Shown: positions 50,118 through 61,581 of the stretch, one piece after another
Layout of the letters: every line of letters begins with the position of its first letter
How positions within the stretch are numbered: position 1 is the first letter of the stretch
Source: Morinoia aosen
Taxonomy: Eukaryota; Arthropoda; Malacostraca; Amphipoda; Talitridae
Assembly: GCA_030386875.1 (NCBI GenBank)
Contig: CM059564.1
Coordinates: 47,574,075 to 47,638,074, forward strand
Direction: 5' to 3'
DNA length: 64,000 bases
Made by a program: the position numbers and the translations under genes
Notes under the pieces: model-generated
Database searches by the model: none
What the model was told of the DNA's origin: nothing
Seen by the model: only the letters and a program-made list of their open reading frames with translations

Positions 50118-52479
50118 AAAAGGGGATTCAAAATCGGCGGAGCAAGCCTGGCTACTTGAGGTCATTCGAGGACATGACGACGTACTGCTGCTCAAAACTT
50201 ATCGGTGATCTCGGTCTTTTCTATAGTTGTTCCCCAGCGACATTGCCACTTCTGCTGACCCCGTACGTCGTATTCATCAGCTTGCTATATCGTTCTTCTG
50301 CGGTGTTAGCGCGTTTGAATCCTGTAGATTTATTTCGCAGACTTTCTATTAGGTAAACTTGAATTATACAAAACATAGATTGAATCAGATTTGTGTTTTA
50401 GCATTCCCAAACCACTTCAATGAGAGCTGTGTACGTTATTTGAGATCACGATCTCATGAGGTTACGAGGTACAAATTTGTAACTCTTTCCGCTTATTTTC
50501 CGTGTTTTAAAATAGTCGCCGAGAGTCTAACTAAAACGAATTTTTGCTCAGTCTCTTGCATTCCGTTGGCAAAATCTAAGTCCTACTCGGGAAACCACAG
50601 CTCCATTTTATGATCATGTGGAGATCGAATTTCAGCGTTTAGTGTCACCTTACAATGCCGAACCTGAGCATCATGACGACCAACTCTGAGCTCCAGTTCA
50701 CGGTGAGGTTTTTTGTTTGGTTTGACCTGTTAATCGCGAACTGGATAGTCCCAGTGAAATTAGGGCTGGCGAATGTCAAGGATTGACAAGCGAGATGACG
50801 AAGAGTATCTGTCATGTCTCTTGCTGAGTCATCCTCATTCTGGTTTTGCAAGAACAACAAAATGAAATAGTTTACTTTTATTATAACTCTTACACATGCA
50901 TGAGCCCTTGAGATATTTCCTCACCTTCATTCACCTTGGCTTGGTCACTCAGCACTTGGTTTCACCAGAAGATGAGGTTTTCATTAGTTAAGGTGCTGCC
51001 CTAAAAAAGCATTTGCTTTCGTTTGAGATTCTATCAAAAAAAATCACAACCTTGATTTTGCGACTAAGAGAATTTTTATAATGATATAGCGGTTTTGAAA
51101 GTTAACAAACACCTCATAGATATATTTTTTCAAATAGAATTCATGAAGAAAATTATTAGTTCATGTCAGTATTTCTCTTTCGTCAGGTGCATTTGAGAAT
51201 ATTAGAAGTACAGTATTGCAGAGATACTATCTATCATTGCTGCGAACTTCACGCACCTGAAAGTGAACACGGCATGGGCCATGCGAAATATAACCTTAAG
51301 TATTCAACATCTTTCGCAACGAATTTAACAATAACCTGTAATTGAGATTCCTCATTTTAAGCGCATGAAGCCACGGAAACCTGAAAGAATTCATGACTGA
51401 TGCGCTCTACTCATGAAAAATCGACACTGACCTCACTCATAAAATCTGATAGAAACAGGAGCTCCCATGCCTGCGGGCAAACATTGCACGAGTTATATTT
51501 GGGATCTCTTACCTGAATATCTGTCTTGAACATGTCGCAAGTCAAGCGTTTCAAATCCCAAGGCGAATGCCGCTTGAATGCAACTCTAGATAAGGTTTCT
51601 CTCGGGGAACTCGGATGCCAGGTGTTCGTTTCAGACGCCCAGCTATCTGCTCAAGAGGCACGGGCTTCTATTTCTGCCGACGTGTGGTAGGAAAACTTGG
51701 TAGTAATTCGGGTTCTTTAGCGTGCAGGTAAATTATGTGATGAGTTTTATAAGTTTTTTGATATCGGTATAAGGAATTAAAAGAAAACAAACTATCAGGC
51801 AGCATTCATTTCGGTAAACTTGTAATTCGGGTACTTCGGGTACTTCTATATTAGTGCAGATATATTATGGGATGAATTTCACTATTTTAGCGACGTGCGG
51901 AGTAAGGAACTGTAGCCATCAAATCGTCAGGTATCAATGTTTTCCGTAAACTGTTTCTATCTGAAGCGATCAAAGAACTCTTATATGCTCACTAAAATTT
52001 ATAACGACGCTGACAGAATATTTAGAAAACAAACTAACGCTTGAGTTCTCAGCTCAGGCTTTGTGGACTAAGGATAAAAAATATAACGTACTCAAATTTT
52101 TTAGATTATATAAAATGAAACAAAATTATTTAATCTTCAGCATTAATCTAGAGTTCATGTGTTTACTTTCTGATTAGTGAAAATGATTACTTAATTTAAC
52201 TACCAGTTGAGGGTCCAACAAACAAATGAAAAAACGAATTAGTGAAACTTCCCGCACCCAAACTCCGTCCCAGACTCAGTTCACTTTACCTTTTTATATT
52301 TGCTCAGCTAAATATTTTCCAGTACGCTACCATATTTTTGCAGTCAAAAGTATTTCCGAAGACTTGCTATGAAAGTACTCCACTGGAAATTGGGAGAAAT
52401 CTTTATATAGGAACAATAATATTAAAAACATCAAGCCTTGACATCTAAAGTGTATATCAAAACTATTTTTAAGGCATGC
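50118..52479. other. Non-coding stretch
   Basis: A diverged direct duplication of about 125-140 bp lies at 51690-51950 (AACTTG-TAATTCGGGT, ATTATG-GATGA and TATCGG/GACGTGCGG blocks). No gene is supported. Confidence 0.4.
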
Positions 52480-52636
52480 GATGGATAAAAAATTCAAATA
52501 ATTATGATAATTTTTGCGATAGATAACAAATTGAAATACCCATGATGATTTCCGCGATGGATAACAAATTGAAATAATCATGATAATTTCTGCAATAGAT
52601 AACAAGTTGAAATACTTATGATAATTTCTATCATGG
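52480..52636 (+). repeat. ~38-bp tandem repeat, about 4 copies
   Basis: Diverged units with GATAACAAATTGAAATA and CATGATAATTTC, period about 38-39 bp. Confidence 0.85.
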
Positions 52637-54203
52637 ATAACATATTAAAAGCACTAACCATGTCAGCACCAGCACGCACCTCTTTTCGTCACAAGGAGAA
52701 AATCTTCCCTCAAAATTTTCCCTCACGAGCGCTAGGACATTCGAGACTTTCCCCGCCCCAGGATGGATTTATCAACTCTGCGCCATTTTTAAAACATTGT
52801 TTATGCAACTTTCATTTGGCGTTGGCATTTCGGATGTAAACAAGGAAATGTGTGGGATAATAACACAGATCTTTGTTGACCTATCAACGTCAAAATGAGC
52901 AGTCGAAGTGCCGTTAGCTCTCCGAAGGGCATTTGGAGCGAGATGTGCGTGAAATCTGTTGCGTATGATCGACCAAACTGGTATTGCCGAAAAAATTTGG
53001 AGGGCTAACTCACAGAGTGGCCTAACTCACAAAACACAGAATTACTTTAGGACACTCAAGTGAGAGGCGTGGTGTTCATCGCAGGGTTACCAAACTGGCT
53101 TTTTCTAGCCAAGTCACTAACTAGGAACTGAACTAGGAACTAGGCCACTCTGCCTGAAAGACATCTACGCCGCTATGAGGTGAAATTATCACTTAACCCA
53201 TTCTGCCAGTTTTGACCTCTGATTTGTGCGTTAGGACACTCTGCATATTTGCCCCCCAATTAAAGTCTTGGCTAGAGTCTAGTCTCTGACGTGCGCACTC
53301 CTTACTTTATATTCAGTCAATTTCGAGGACATCAATGAGATCTTTTGTAATCCCTGATAAAAAGGGAAATTATACATCTTATTCTTAAATAATTCCAGAA
53401 TTATTTCTACAGCATGATTTAACACAAATTCAATTGTAAATAAAATTGGATATGTCTTCAATATCTACAATTATTTTCGTCTCAACAGCTGCTTGATCTA
53501 CGTTTTTATTGAATAACACTCGTCAGTGTATAGAGAAATTGAAGTCAACGAGAGATGATGTATTTTACATTTGCAGGTCATATTTATTTCGTTCCAGTCC
53601 TCAGAATTTTCATTCATCTTCTATTTAAAAAAAAATAAAGTACCAATTTCGTTAGGACAGAAACCATAGAGAAATGTCCGAAGAACTTGTGAACTTCTAA
53701 CCTAGATTTTAAGACTACTTTTCAGTTCCTTGAACGAGACGTGCGTCAGACCTCATGCCGCTGTTTGACACATATCACCCAAGATAATGTGCAGTGTCAA
53801 TGACGACGGTAGTCAATTTCAATGAAAGCCAAGTTTTTAAGGAGTTAATTCAGTTTTCGATTGGCCGTCATCCATATTAGAGACCATAGGCCTCCAGTCA
53901 GTGACTTGCTCAATTTTCTCCAGAGAGTTGAAGGCAACTCTTCTTTTTGCGTCTACCTTGCTGTGACCGAGCCCTCGCAATCTATCTGGGACGCTCCGTG
54001 GCCTTCTCTAAGTTCAATTTCTACCTTTCACAAGTTTCTAAGCGTTCGCATTTGGTCATACTTGTATTTATATTCAAGTACTCAACCACAAGAACATCTG
54101 AATTCATAAATGTGAAAATAATCGATGCATTTTTGCCATACTTCAGCACGATGATTTCGGTCAGGTCTATCTAAGTAGAATTTCTCTTATGCTCTGCATA
54201 CTT
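52637..54203. other. Non-coding stretch
   Basis: No supported gene. Small ORFs at 53.86-54.17 kb have no recognisable domain. Confidence 0.4.
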
Positions 54204-54737
54204 TACCAGACACCCCATACCAGACGCCTCCCAGTCTAACTTTTATGCCTGTATGCATGTTTTTCGCCGCCTAAGCAACTTAAGCGATTAAATCGCTTAG
54301 GCGGCGAAATACATGCATGCAGGCGGCGAAAAAGTTACACTGGGCTCTCCCCAGACGCCTCATACCAGACGCCTCACACCAGACGCCTCACACTAGACGC
54401 CTCACACCAGACGCCTCATACCAGACGCCTCATACCAGACGCCTCATACCAGACGCCTCATACCAGACGCCTCATACCAGACGCCTCATACCAGACGCCT
54501 CACACCAGACGCCTCATACCAGACGCCTCACACCAGACGCCTCACACCAGACGCCTCATACCAGACGCCTCATACCAGACGCCTCATACCAGACGCCTCA
54601 TATCAGACGCCTCATACCAGACGCCTCACACCAGACGCCTCACACCAGACGTCTCACACCAGACGCCTCATACCAGACGCCTCATACCAGACGCCTCATA
54701 CCAGACGCCTCACACAAGACGCCTCACACTAGGCGTT
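54204..54737 (+). repeat. 14-bp tandem array split by a MITE
   Basis: The unit is CCAGACGCCTCATA, or CACA in place of CATA. About two units lie left of 54230 and about 27 lie at 54350-54737. The palindromic MITE at 54230-54344 interrupts the array, so it inserted into existing repeats or the repeats expanded on one side of it. The 210-codon ORF through it (54317-54949) has a 14-residue cycle and is a by-product. Confidence 0.95.
54230..54344. mobile_element. Palindromic MITE, copy 2
   Basis: 115 bp with ends CCCAGT and ACTGGG. The arms contain CATGCATGTTTTTCGCC and a central hairpin CGCCGCCTAAGC/GCTTAGGCGGCG. It is the same family as 22337-22456 and sits inside the 14-bp array. Confidence 0.78.
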
Positions 54738-55697
54738 CCATTATAGTACCACAGAATGCTTTCAAGAAATATTTGAGGGCAACATACAGAGCAAATTTCA
54801 ATAACGAGTTACCTCAAGTATGTGGATTAGAAACCCACTGCAGCTGTCCCTCGAGTATCACGAAAGAAAGAAAAGTCCTTGCTACGCTAATACATAGCAA
54901 TAAATCTTCAGCGCCAGGTATTTGCTTTGTTTATCCGTGCTGGAAATAGCTTATTTATCAAGCCCCATCGCGGGATCATTCAAGGAAGAATGAAGTAAAT
55001 TCACTTCCTCCTAGTCCGTGATAAGCTCATGTTAGCTCCCCACACGAATTATCAGACCGGATGTTCTCTAATGATTCCGGGCATCGAAAGTTCACGGTCA
55101 GAAAAACTAGCCCCCACTTCATACATAGTTCGGTTCGCAAGAAAGCGTCCGAGATTGTAGCGCTCAAAACCTGTCGCACTTCCTTCTTGACATATTGCTT
55201 ATATAATAGTGATGATATTGACTGAGTTAAGGGTATATGTTTATCACAACTTCTATATTTGTAATGATATTAACTAGGTTTAGGGGATATGTTTAATAAT
55301 GAGTTAGGTTATAGATACATGTTCGTAGTGGTAATGATGCAGTGATTTTGAAAAATGTATTCACCTCTGCAACATTGTCGTGAGGTGAGAAAAATAAAAG
55401 AATACAATTGCTGATGGATGAAAGAGCCATTAGAATCAGCAATGAACATAAAAAAAACTGTCATAAGGAAATCAAAACTGAACTGAGAAGAACTGAAGAA
55501 GGTGCCACGAGGTCCGACGAGGAAAGGTTCATTTTCTTTAGGCGTGATGGTAGAATTAAGTTAAAAATAACCTCAAAGCTTAAGGAATTCATAACACATT
55601 GTCTCAACCGTGTAGGCTGCTGTAGGCAGAGCAATGCTTCGTAATTGGTCTTACTGGCATAGCTTTCAGTGAGCGACTATTTACAGGTACAAAACCC
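54738..55697. other. Non-coding stretch
   Basis: No supported gene. A short direct repeat around GTAATGAT and GGTATATGTTTA/GGATATGTTTAA lies at 55205-55340. Confidence 0.4.
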
Positions 55698-56018
55698 TCA
55701 CAAAATCCTTAACTTGTTCGGGCCCACAAGTATCTATACTAAAATGTGTCCGTTGTAGTAGACTTGAGATAAAATCTATTGCTGCATCACTTGTAAATAA
55801 TTCGTTTAACTTGATCAGTCTAATGCTTATCTATGTTAAGTGAATGAGGTTAAACATTATTGTACACCTTAGAATAGCGTTGATGGTAAGATGCCCTAGA
55901 AGTCGCTGAACTTATTCGGGCCCACAGGTAGCTATACTCAAATTTGACCATCGTACTAGACCTAAGATAAAATCTATTGCTGTATCACTTGTGGTAAAGA
56001 AATTGTATAAATTATATC
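55698..56018 (+). mobile_element. Two tandem LINE 3'-end fragments
   Basis: 55813-56018 matches the LINE 3' UTR closely: TTGATCAGTCTAATG, GGTTAAACATTATTGTAC and CTAGAAGTCGCTGAACTTAT, ending in AAATTGTATAAATTATAT, a decayed tail. Directly upstream, 55698-55812 repeats only the last part, from TTGTTCGGGCCCACA to a tail-like AATTCGTTTAA. Two truncated 3' ends therefore sit head to tail. Confidence 0.85.
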
Positions 56019-56106
56019 TCCACAACTGAGGTTACATGACTATTTTCAAATCCTTCATGACCAAGATCGAAATATTTCACGATTACACACTCTCACGTTC
56101 ATTGTG

Positions 56107-56292
56107 CTCACCATAGCCGAGTGGTTAAGAACACGCCCTTCCGAGAAGGGTGTCGTGGGCTCAAATCCCGGCGCTGCGCAGCGACGTTCCCTGTTCGGTA
56201 TTAGGGAAAACTCAGGCACAATACCCCACTCTACCCAGGTGTCGGAAATGGGTACTGGCTTTACGGGGAAAACCGTCATGGTGTCCTGGTGT
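56107..56292 (+). mobile_element. tRNA-derived SINE (tRNA-Ser-like head)
   Basis: The head has a good RNA polymerase III A box (TAGCCGAGTGG at 56114) and a B-box variant (GGCTCAAATCC at 56158). The anticodon arm GCCCT-TCCGAGA-AGGGT would read CGA (Ser). The acceptor ends do not pair, position 33 is not U and no tRNA-Ser variable arm is present, so it is not a working tRNA. About 110 bp of unrelated body follows, to roughly 56292. This is the usual build of a tRNA-derived SINE. Confidence 0.65.
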
Positions 56293-56319
56293 TAGTTATA
56301 AGACATTTGAAAGACCATT

Positions 56320-56575
56320 TTACAAGATGATGTGTATCAGGCTTGATTGGAATAAAGCATCCTTTGAATATTTCTACTCGGAACGACAAGCATCATTCAA
56401 ACACACGGGCTGGCCCCTATTATCTCCAGATCTGACGCCCTTTGAAAACTGATAGGATAATTTAGAACGGAACTTAAGTGCCTCTACAACACATCCTCCG
56501 TCAATGAAAATTTTGGCAATGAGATTACGTCAATTATTAACAAAATTACCTCGCCTTAGATTGTAATTTTGTGAA
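56320..56575 (+). pseudogene. Degenerate Tc1/mariner transposase C-terminal fragment
   Basis: The frame contains W-P-L-L-S-P-D-L-T-P-F-E-N, matching the (W)P-x-x-S-P-D-L-N-P-I-E-N signature around the third catalytic acidic residue of Tc1-like transposases. Two consecutive stops (56453-56458) stand where the Leu-Trp of that signature normally follows. The same frame then continues with D-N-L-E-R and a P-P-S block, as in family members, to a stop near 56562. No N-terminal DNA-binding or first catalytic region is seen and the TIRs are missing. Dead remnant. Confidence 0.6.
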
Positions 56576-56818
56576 ATTAGAGCTGTGTCTGTAGAATGTG
56601 CGCTGTAATTCTCTTTAAATGTGATTTAATCAATTTTGAATAAACTTTTACACCATCACATTTTTGTAGTTTATTTTAACCAAATTTCTTTTGCCTACAT
56701 CCCGTTGTGAAACATTAGTCCATGTAAATCTGTTTATTTTTTCTATCAAGTATGTGATTTATGTAGTGAATAATTATAATCTACAAATAGACGCACGTAC
56801 AACTTATTAAACCATGTA

Positions 56819-58005
56819 TTATATGACGTAGGAAGTAACTCTATCATGTACAAGTTTAATAGTCATCTTATGACATAGGAAGTAACTATGTCATGTACAA
56901 GTATAATAGTCATATTATGACATAGGAAGTAACTATATCTTGTACAAGTATAATAGTCATCTTATGACATAGGAAGTAACTATGTCATGTACAAGTACAA
57001 GTCATCTTATGACATAGGAAGTAACTATGTCATGTACAAGTATAATAGTCATCTTCTGACATAGGAAGTAACTATATCATGTACAAGTATAATAGTCATC
57101 TATGACATAGGAAGTAACTATATCATGTACAAGTATAATAGTCATCTTATGACATAGGAAGTAACTATATCATGTACAAGTATAATAGTCATATTATGAC
57201 ATAGGAAGTAACTATGTCATGTACAAGTATAATAGTCATCTTATGACATAGGAAGTAACTATATCATGTACAAGTATAATAGTCATCTTATGACATAGGA
57301 AGTAACTATGTCATGTACAAGTATAATAGTCATCTTATGACATAGGAAGTAACTATATCATGAACAAGTATAATAGTCATCTTATGACATAGGAAGTAAC
57401 TATATCATGTACAAGTATAATAGTCATATTATGACATAGGAAGTAACTATGTCATGTACAAGTATAATAGTCATCTTATGACATAGGAAGTAACTATATC
57501 ATGTACAAGTATAATAGTCATCTTATGACATAGGAAGTAACTATATCATGTACAAGTATAATAGTCATCTTATGACATAGGAAGTAACTATATCATGTAC
57601 AAGTATAATAGTCATCTTATGACATTGGAAGTAACTATATCATGTACAAGTATAATAGTCATCTTATGACATAGGAAGTAACTATATCATGTACAAGTAT
57701 AATAGTCATCTTATGACATTGGAAGTACCTATATCATGTACAAGTATAATAGTCATCTTATGACATAGGAAGTAACTATATCATGTACAAGTATAATAGT
57801 CATCTTATGACATTGGAAGTAACTATATCATGTACAAGTATAATAGTCATCTTATGACATAGGAAGTAACTATATCATGTACAAGTATAATAGTCATCTT
57901 ATGACATTGGAAGTACCTATATCATGTACAAGTATAATAGTCATCTTATGACATTGGAAGTAACTATATCTTGTACATGTATAATAACCATCTTACAACG
58001 CAGGA
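56819..58005 (+). repeat. 47-bp tandem repeat, about 25 copies
   Basis: The unit holds TTATGACATAGGAAGTAACT then ATATCATGTACAAG and TATAATAGTCATC. Variants include ATGTCATG, ATATTATG and CATTGG. In the right half the CATTGG and CATAGG forms tend to alternate, pointing to 94-bp dimer amplification. The two end units are diverged. Confidence 0.96.
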
Positions 58006-59705
58006 AATGTAAAGATATCGAGTTCCCTGCAATTTTCCTTCGTCCAGCGAGCGGCAAAACTCCGGTCCTAAAACTGTCACGCTGCTCAAAATATCGTGAA
58101 GTAAACCGGGCAAAAGTGCTGTAATCACCCAACTTGTAGGTATGGTAACGACTTAAAGAGGCCCAAAACAAATTTGAATGCCCAAAAATAAATCAACAGG
58201 GAAGCCGAGCTTTCTTAGCTACTATAATTTGCCATGAATTACACCCAGTGAATTTTTTTAGTAAAAATTTAGGATAAAGATGGTATCCTACCTTTCTAGA
58301 TTTTAGCTCATGATGGAAAAAAAGTCAACTTCATTAAATTCTACCCCTTACGTTTAATGCATTGGTCATACTTTTCAAATTACGGATGAAAAAGTTTATC
58401 TGGGATAATGGTCAGTACAGCAATTTGACTGTGTCAGTTGCAACACTAACCACTTTAGACGAAGTAAAAAGAACTTGTGGCATGTCTTTGAAAAACTCAG
58501 ACAAGATAACACGGAACAACAGCTCAAAGCAGTTCAAGTCACACTTTCAGCCCAGTTCACATTTCAGCTTGGAGAAGTGGAGCAGATTTTCTCTCGTTTA
58601 GTTCAAGTATTCAGCCGTTTAGTTCAAGTGTTCAGTTGTTAAGTTCAAGTGATTCAAATGAAAAATGAATGTAGAAGTGTTCAAAATCCATTATTTTCAG
58701 AGATTGAAAGGAATTGAAGTATTATTTACCGAGGGATGCTTGTTAGAAGACTTGAATGAAATTTTGGTGGATCTCTTAAGAAAATCTCTATCTGGAGAAA
58801 TTATTATGCTTTCAACTTATATTGTTCCCTAAGTGTGTCTGTAATTAGATTTATCATAACGGTTTCAGCGTAGCTTTCGGTAGAAGTAATTTTATTCTAT
58901 TTATATGAGAGTATGCTAAATAGTGGCGAATCCATATACATTTCTCACTTAAATACATGTTGTTTCAGTCGTCTACTAAATGATATAAGTCCTGCTTTCA
59001 TTGTTGAAAATGGTTCGCTAAGCAGATGTGCATACAGTGTATCAATAAAACGTTCACAAAAGCAACTCCTAAATGAAAATACGACACATGGCTTCATGAT
59101 TGCCAACAATTCATTTTTTGAGAGCTTTTTTAACCACTTCGTGCATGTGCCCAAGATTGAAAAGTGGTTTCGTTTCAAAGTAACGTCTAAAGCTTGTTTT
59201 AAATGACGAGGGTTCATGACCAACCAGACCATTGGGAAGGTTTATGAACCCTGAGGACCAGGGGTCAGTCGGTAGCCATGATACCAACGCTCTTCGTGAG
59301 TCGGATGACCCCGAAGAGAAACTCTTATTTATCAAGGGTCACTCGAGGGGCAACCACGAGGGCTTTTCAGATTGTAATCTTTAATTTCATTGAAAATAAA
59401 ATAATAAAATTCATTGATACCCGGGTACACAGCAATCCGAAATACCATCTGTATACTACTTGAGAAATTAAAAATCCACGGGACAAGTTCTCTGGCTTTG
59501 TTCTCAGTCGAAAACCAAGGATTTCGTTCGTTTTCTTTAGGTTTCAGTTTCAAAATCTGACCAGCTTTAAATTATATGATGTTTCTTTTTTAATCCGTAT
59601 GAATCATAAACCGTTCTTGAGAAAGTTTCCTGCGTAAGTTTCGAAGTTCATCAGTAAAGAGAGACATCCTGCTCAGACTTTGAGTATGTCGACGGTAGAA
59701 GAATC
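58006..59705. other. Non-coding stretch
   Basis: No supported gene; ORFs of 60-100 codons lack domains. A small GTTCAAGTGTTCAG-type triplication lies at about 58598-58650. Confidence 0.4.
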
Positions 59706-59957
59706 AAGGTAGGGTCGAACCAGTTTTTTTACGCGACCGTGTGGCAATGCTGACGTCATGGCAACGAACAAATAGCAGCGCTCATCTTGCATCTGGCAAC
59801 ACTGCTAGCCTCAAATTCGTCCCCAATATTGACCTAAGGACATGTTGAGATGGTGACGTCATCCAGTTTATTTGAAATGAAGACTTTATTTTGGCTAGCC
59901 GAACATGAGGAAATGCATTTTCCCCCATAGAAATGACTCTACATTGTTTTCTCTGCC
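59706..59957 (+). mobile_element. Interspersed ~250-bp repeat, copy 2
   Basis: Collinear with 47374-47623 on the same strand. It keeps GCTGACGTCATGG, CAGCGCTCAT and TTGCATCTGG, and has a second GTGACGTCAT near 59852. Non-coding. Confidence 0.65.
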
Positions 59958-61421
59958 GAGAGTATATCCACATGGTATTCAAAGAATGCCTCAAGAATTC
60001 AATTGACCAAGTCCCGTTCCACAGAAAAGCACCATGACGCCACCTGATTTTCGAACGGTAATTTGATATAGCATTCTCTGTTACAGTGCTCTGCTGAGAT
60101 ATTTTTGACAGCTTCGCTATGTGTTATGTAGACAACGTTTCGATGTAGAAAAAAGCATGAGAGAGTAAATAATTATGTAAGTTTCTATCGCGTCTCCTCT
60201 GGACAACTTTAAAAGAAAATTAGATTACAACGCGTTGGTGTAGATATAGTTCAATTCCTGCCACGGAAGAATTTATTCGGTTCATTATGGATCTGAATCT
60301 TTACACTCGATGTGAGGAATATGTTGAAAGTCTCTTTTGTATACAAACTTAATAGCGATCGATCAATTTTACAGTGCTCTGCGACATCAGCATCAGAACT
60401 TTTAAGGAAATTGTTTCTAGATTTAGATGTGCTTTGTTTCTCCATTTTTCTTCCTCACGTCGAGGAGTGATATCTTACTTAGGTGTAATACTGGCATTTC
60501 TTATGACATTTTGCAAAAATATTTCATCGAATTAAAGTAGTGTAATTTCTTCAGATTTTTTCTGTTTTTGCTCCTCTCTACCTTTGTTTCCTCTAAAAGC
60601 TTGTGATTTTTTGAGACCAAAGAGTACATATGAACCATTCACTTAGTCGATTCTGAACTTCAAAATAGGATGTAGGCTGTGAAATTTAACTACCCTTATC
60701 ATTTTGGCTAATTCTTTGGGCACGTGGTAGATACAAATTTATGTGTGTATGTATTCCTCTTAGGTTGTTATCGTAAACTCATCATTGGTTAAAGAGCATT
60801 GAATCACAAATGATCGCAAAATGCATTGAAACTTCAAAGTAAAACAATTAATAAAACTTGATAATAAACATCGAATCCTTGCATTGAAATGATGCAGGTC
60901 TGAAGGACTAAACTTGTTTGGAGTGCTTCATCAATCCTGCAATGCTGCACATCTCTTCCATTGAGGCTTTGCAATTTTCCTAAGCTCAACATTATCAACA
61001 TACAGTCATCCTCATGTATCATAATTCAAACAAAAGTGAAAATGATGGATATTGGATTATTCTTTGTTTCAATTTTCATTTCACTTTGAGTCAAGTTGAA
61101 GCAAGTTTGTTCATGGAGTAATTTTCTTTGTTGCTATTATTTTCAAGCAACTTTCTTCCTTTGTCTTCTGACGAGTCATTTTGGAAATGTTTATCCTAAG
61201 ATTTACTAGTTTCATTTGGTCCCTTGTATTTTTCCATAGTTTCAAGAGCCTCCTTTTCAAAATGCTTCCTTTCATTTCGTCGCTCGATTTCGGTTCCAAA
61301 TTTCATTCATCGTAAAAACGTCACGTACCATTTTTAATGCAGGATAATCGATGTAAGAATTTTCACAGATGAGCATATTTTCTGAGAGGGATAATACAGA
61401 GAGGATTCAGACGGAGGTAAC
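59958..61421. other. Non-coding stretch 3' of gene B
   Basis: No supported gene. Confidence 0.4.
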
Positions 61422-61427
61422 TTTATT
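61422..61427 (-). other. Likely polyadenylation signal of gene B
   Basis: AATAAA on the minus strand, about 155 bp past the gene B stop codon. Confidence 0.5.
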
Positions 61428-61581
61428 CATCATCGATGAACGATGTTCCCTTTTATAAATAATGACTTTCTTCGCCCAGTTCTCAGGTTGAAAACTGGAT
61501 AGAACAAAAATAAATATGCTACCAAGAGGGGGATGTTCTTGAAAAATTCAATTGTTCAGTTTGAGCTCAAAGATGAAGAAG

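Noticed and set aside
49822..50208. 128-codon ORF
   Set aside because: It runs through the hAT-type MITE and has no recognisable domain.
54317..54949. 210-codon repetitive ORF
   Set aside because: Translation of the 14-bp array; the 14-residue cycle follows from unit length.
56107..56180. Functional tRNA-Ser gene
   Set aside because: The acceptor strands do not pair, position 33 is not U and the serine variable arm is missing; it fits a SINE head better.
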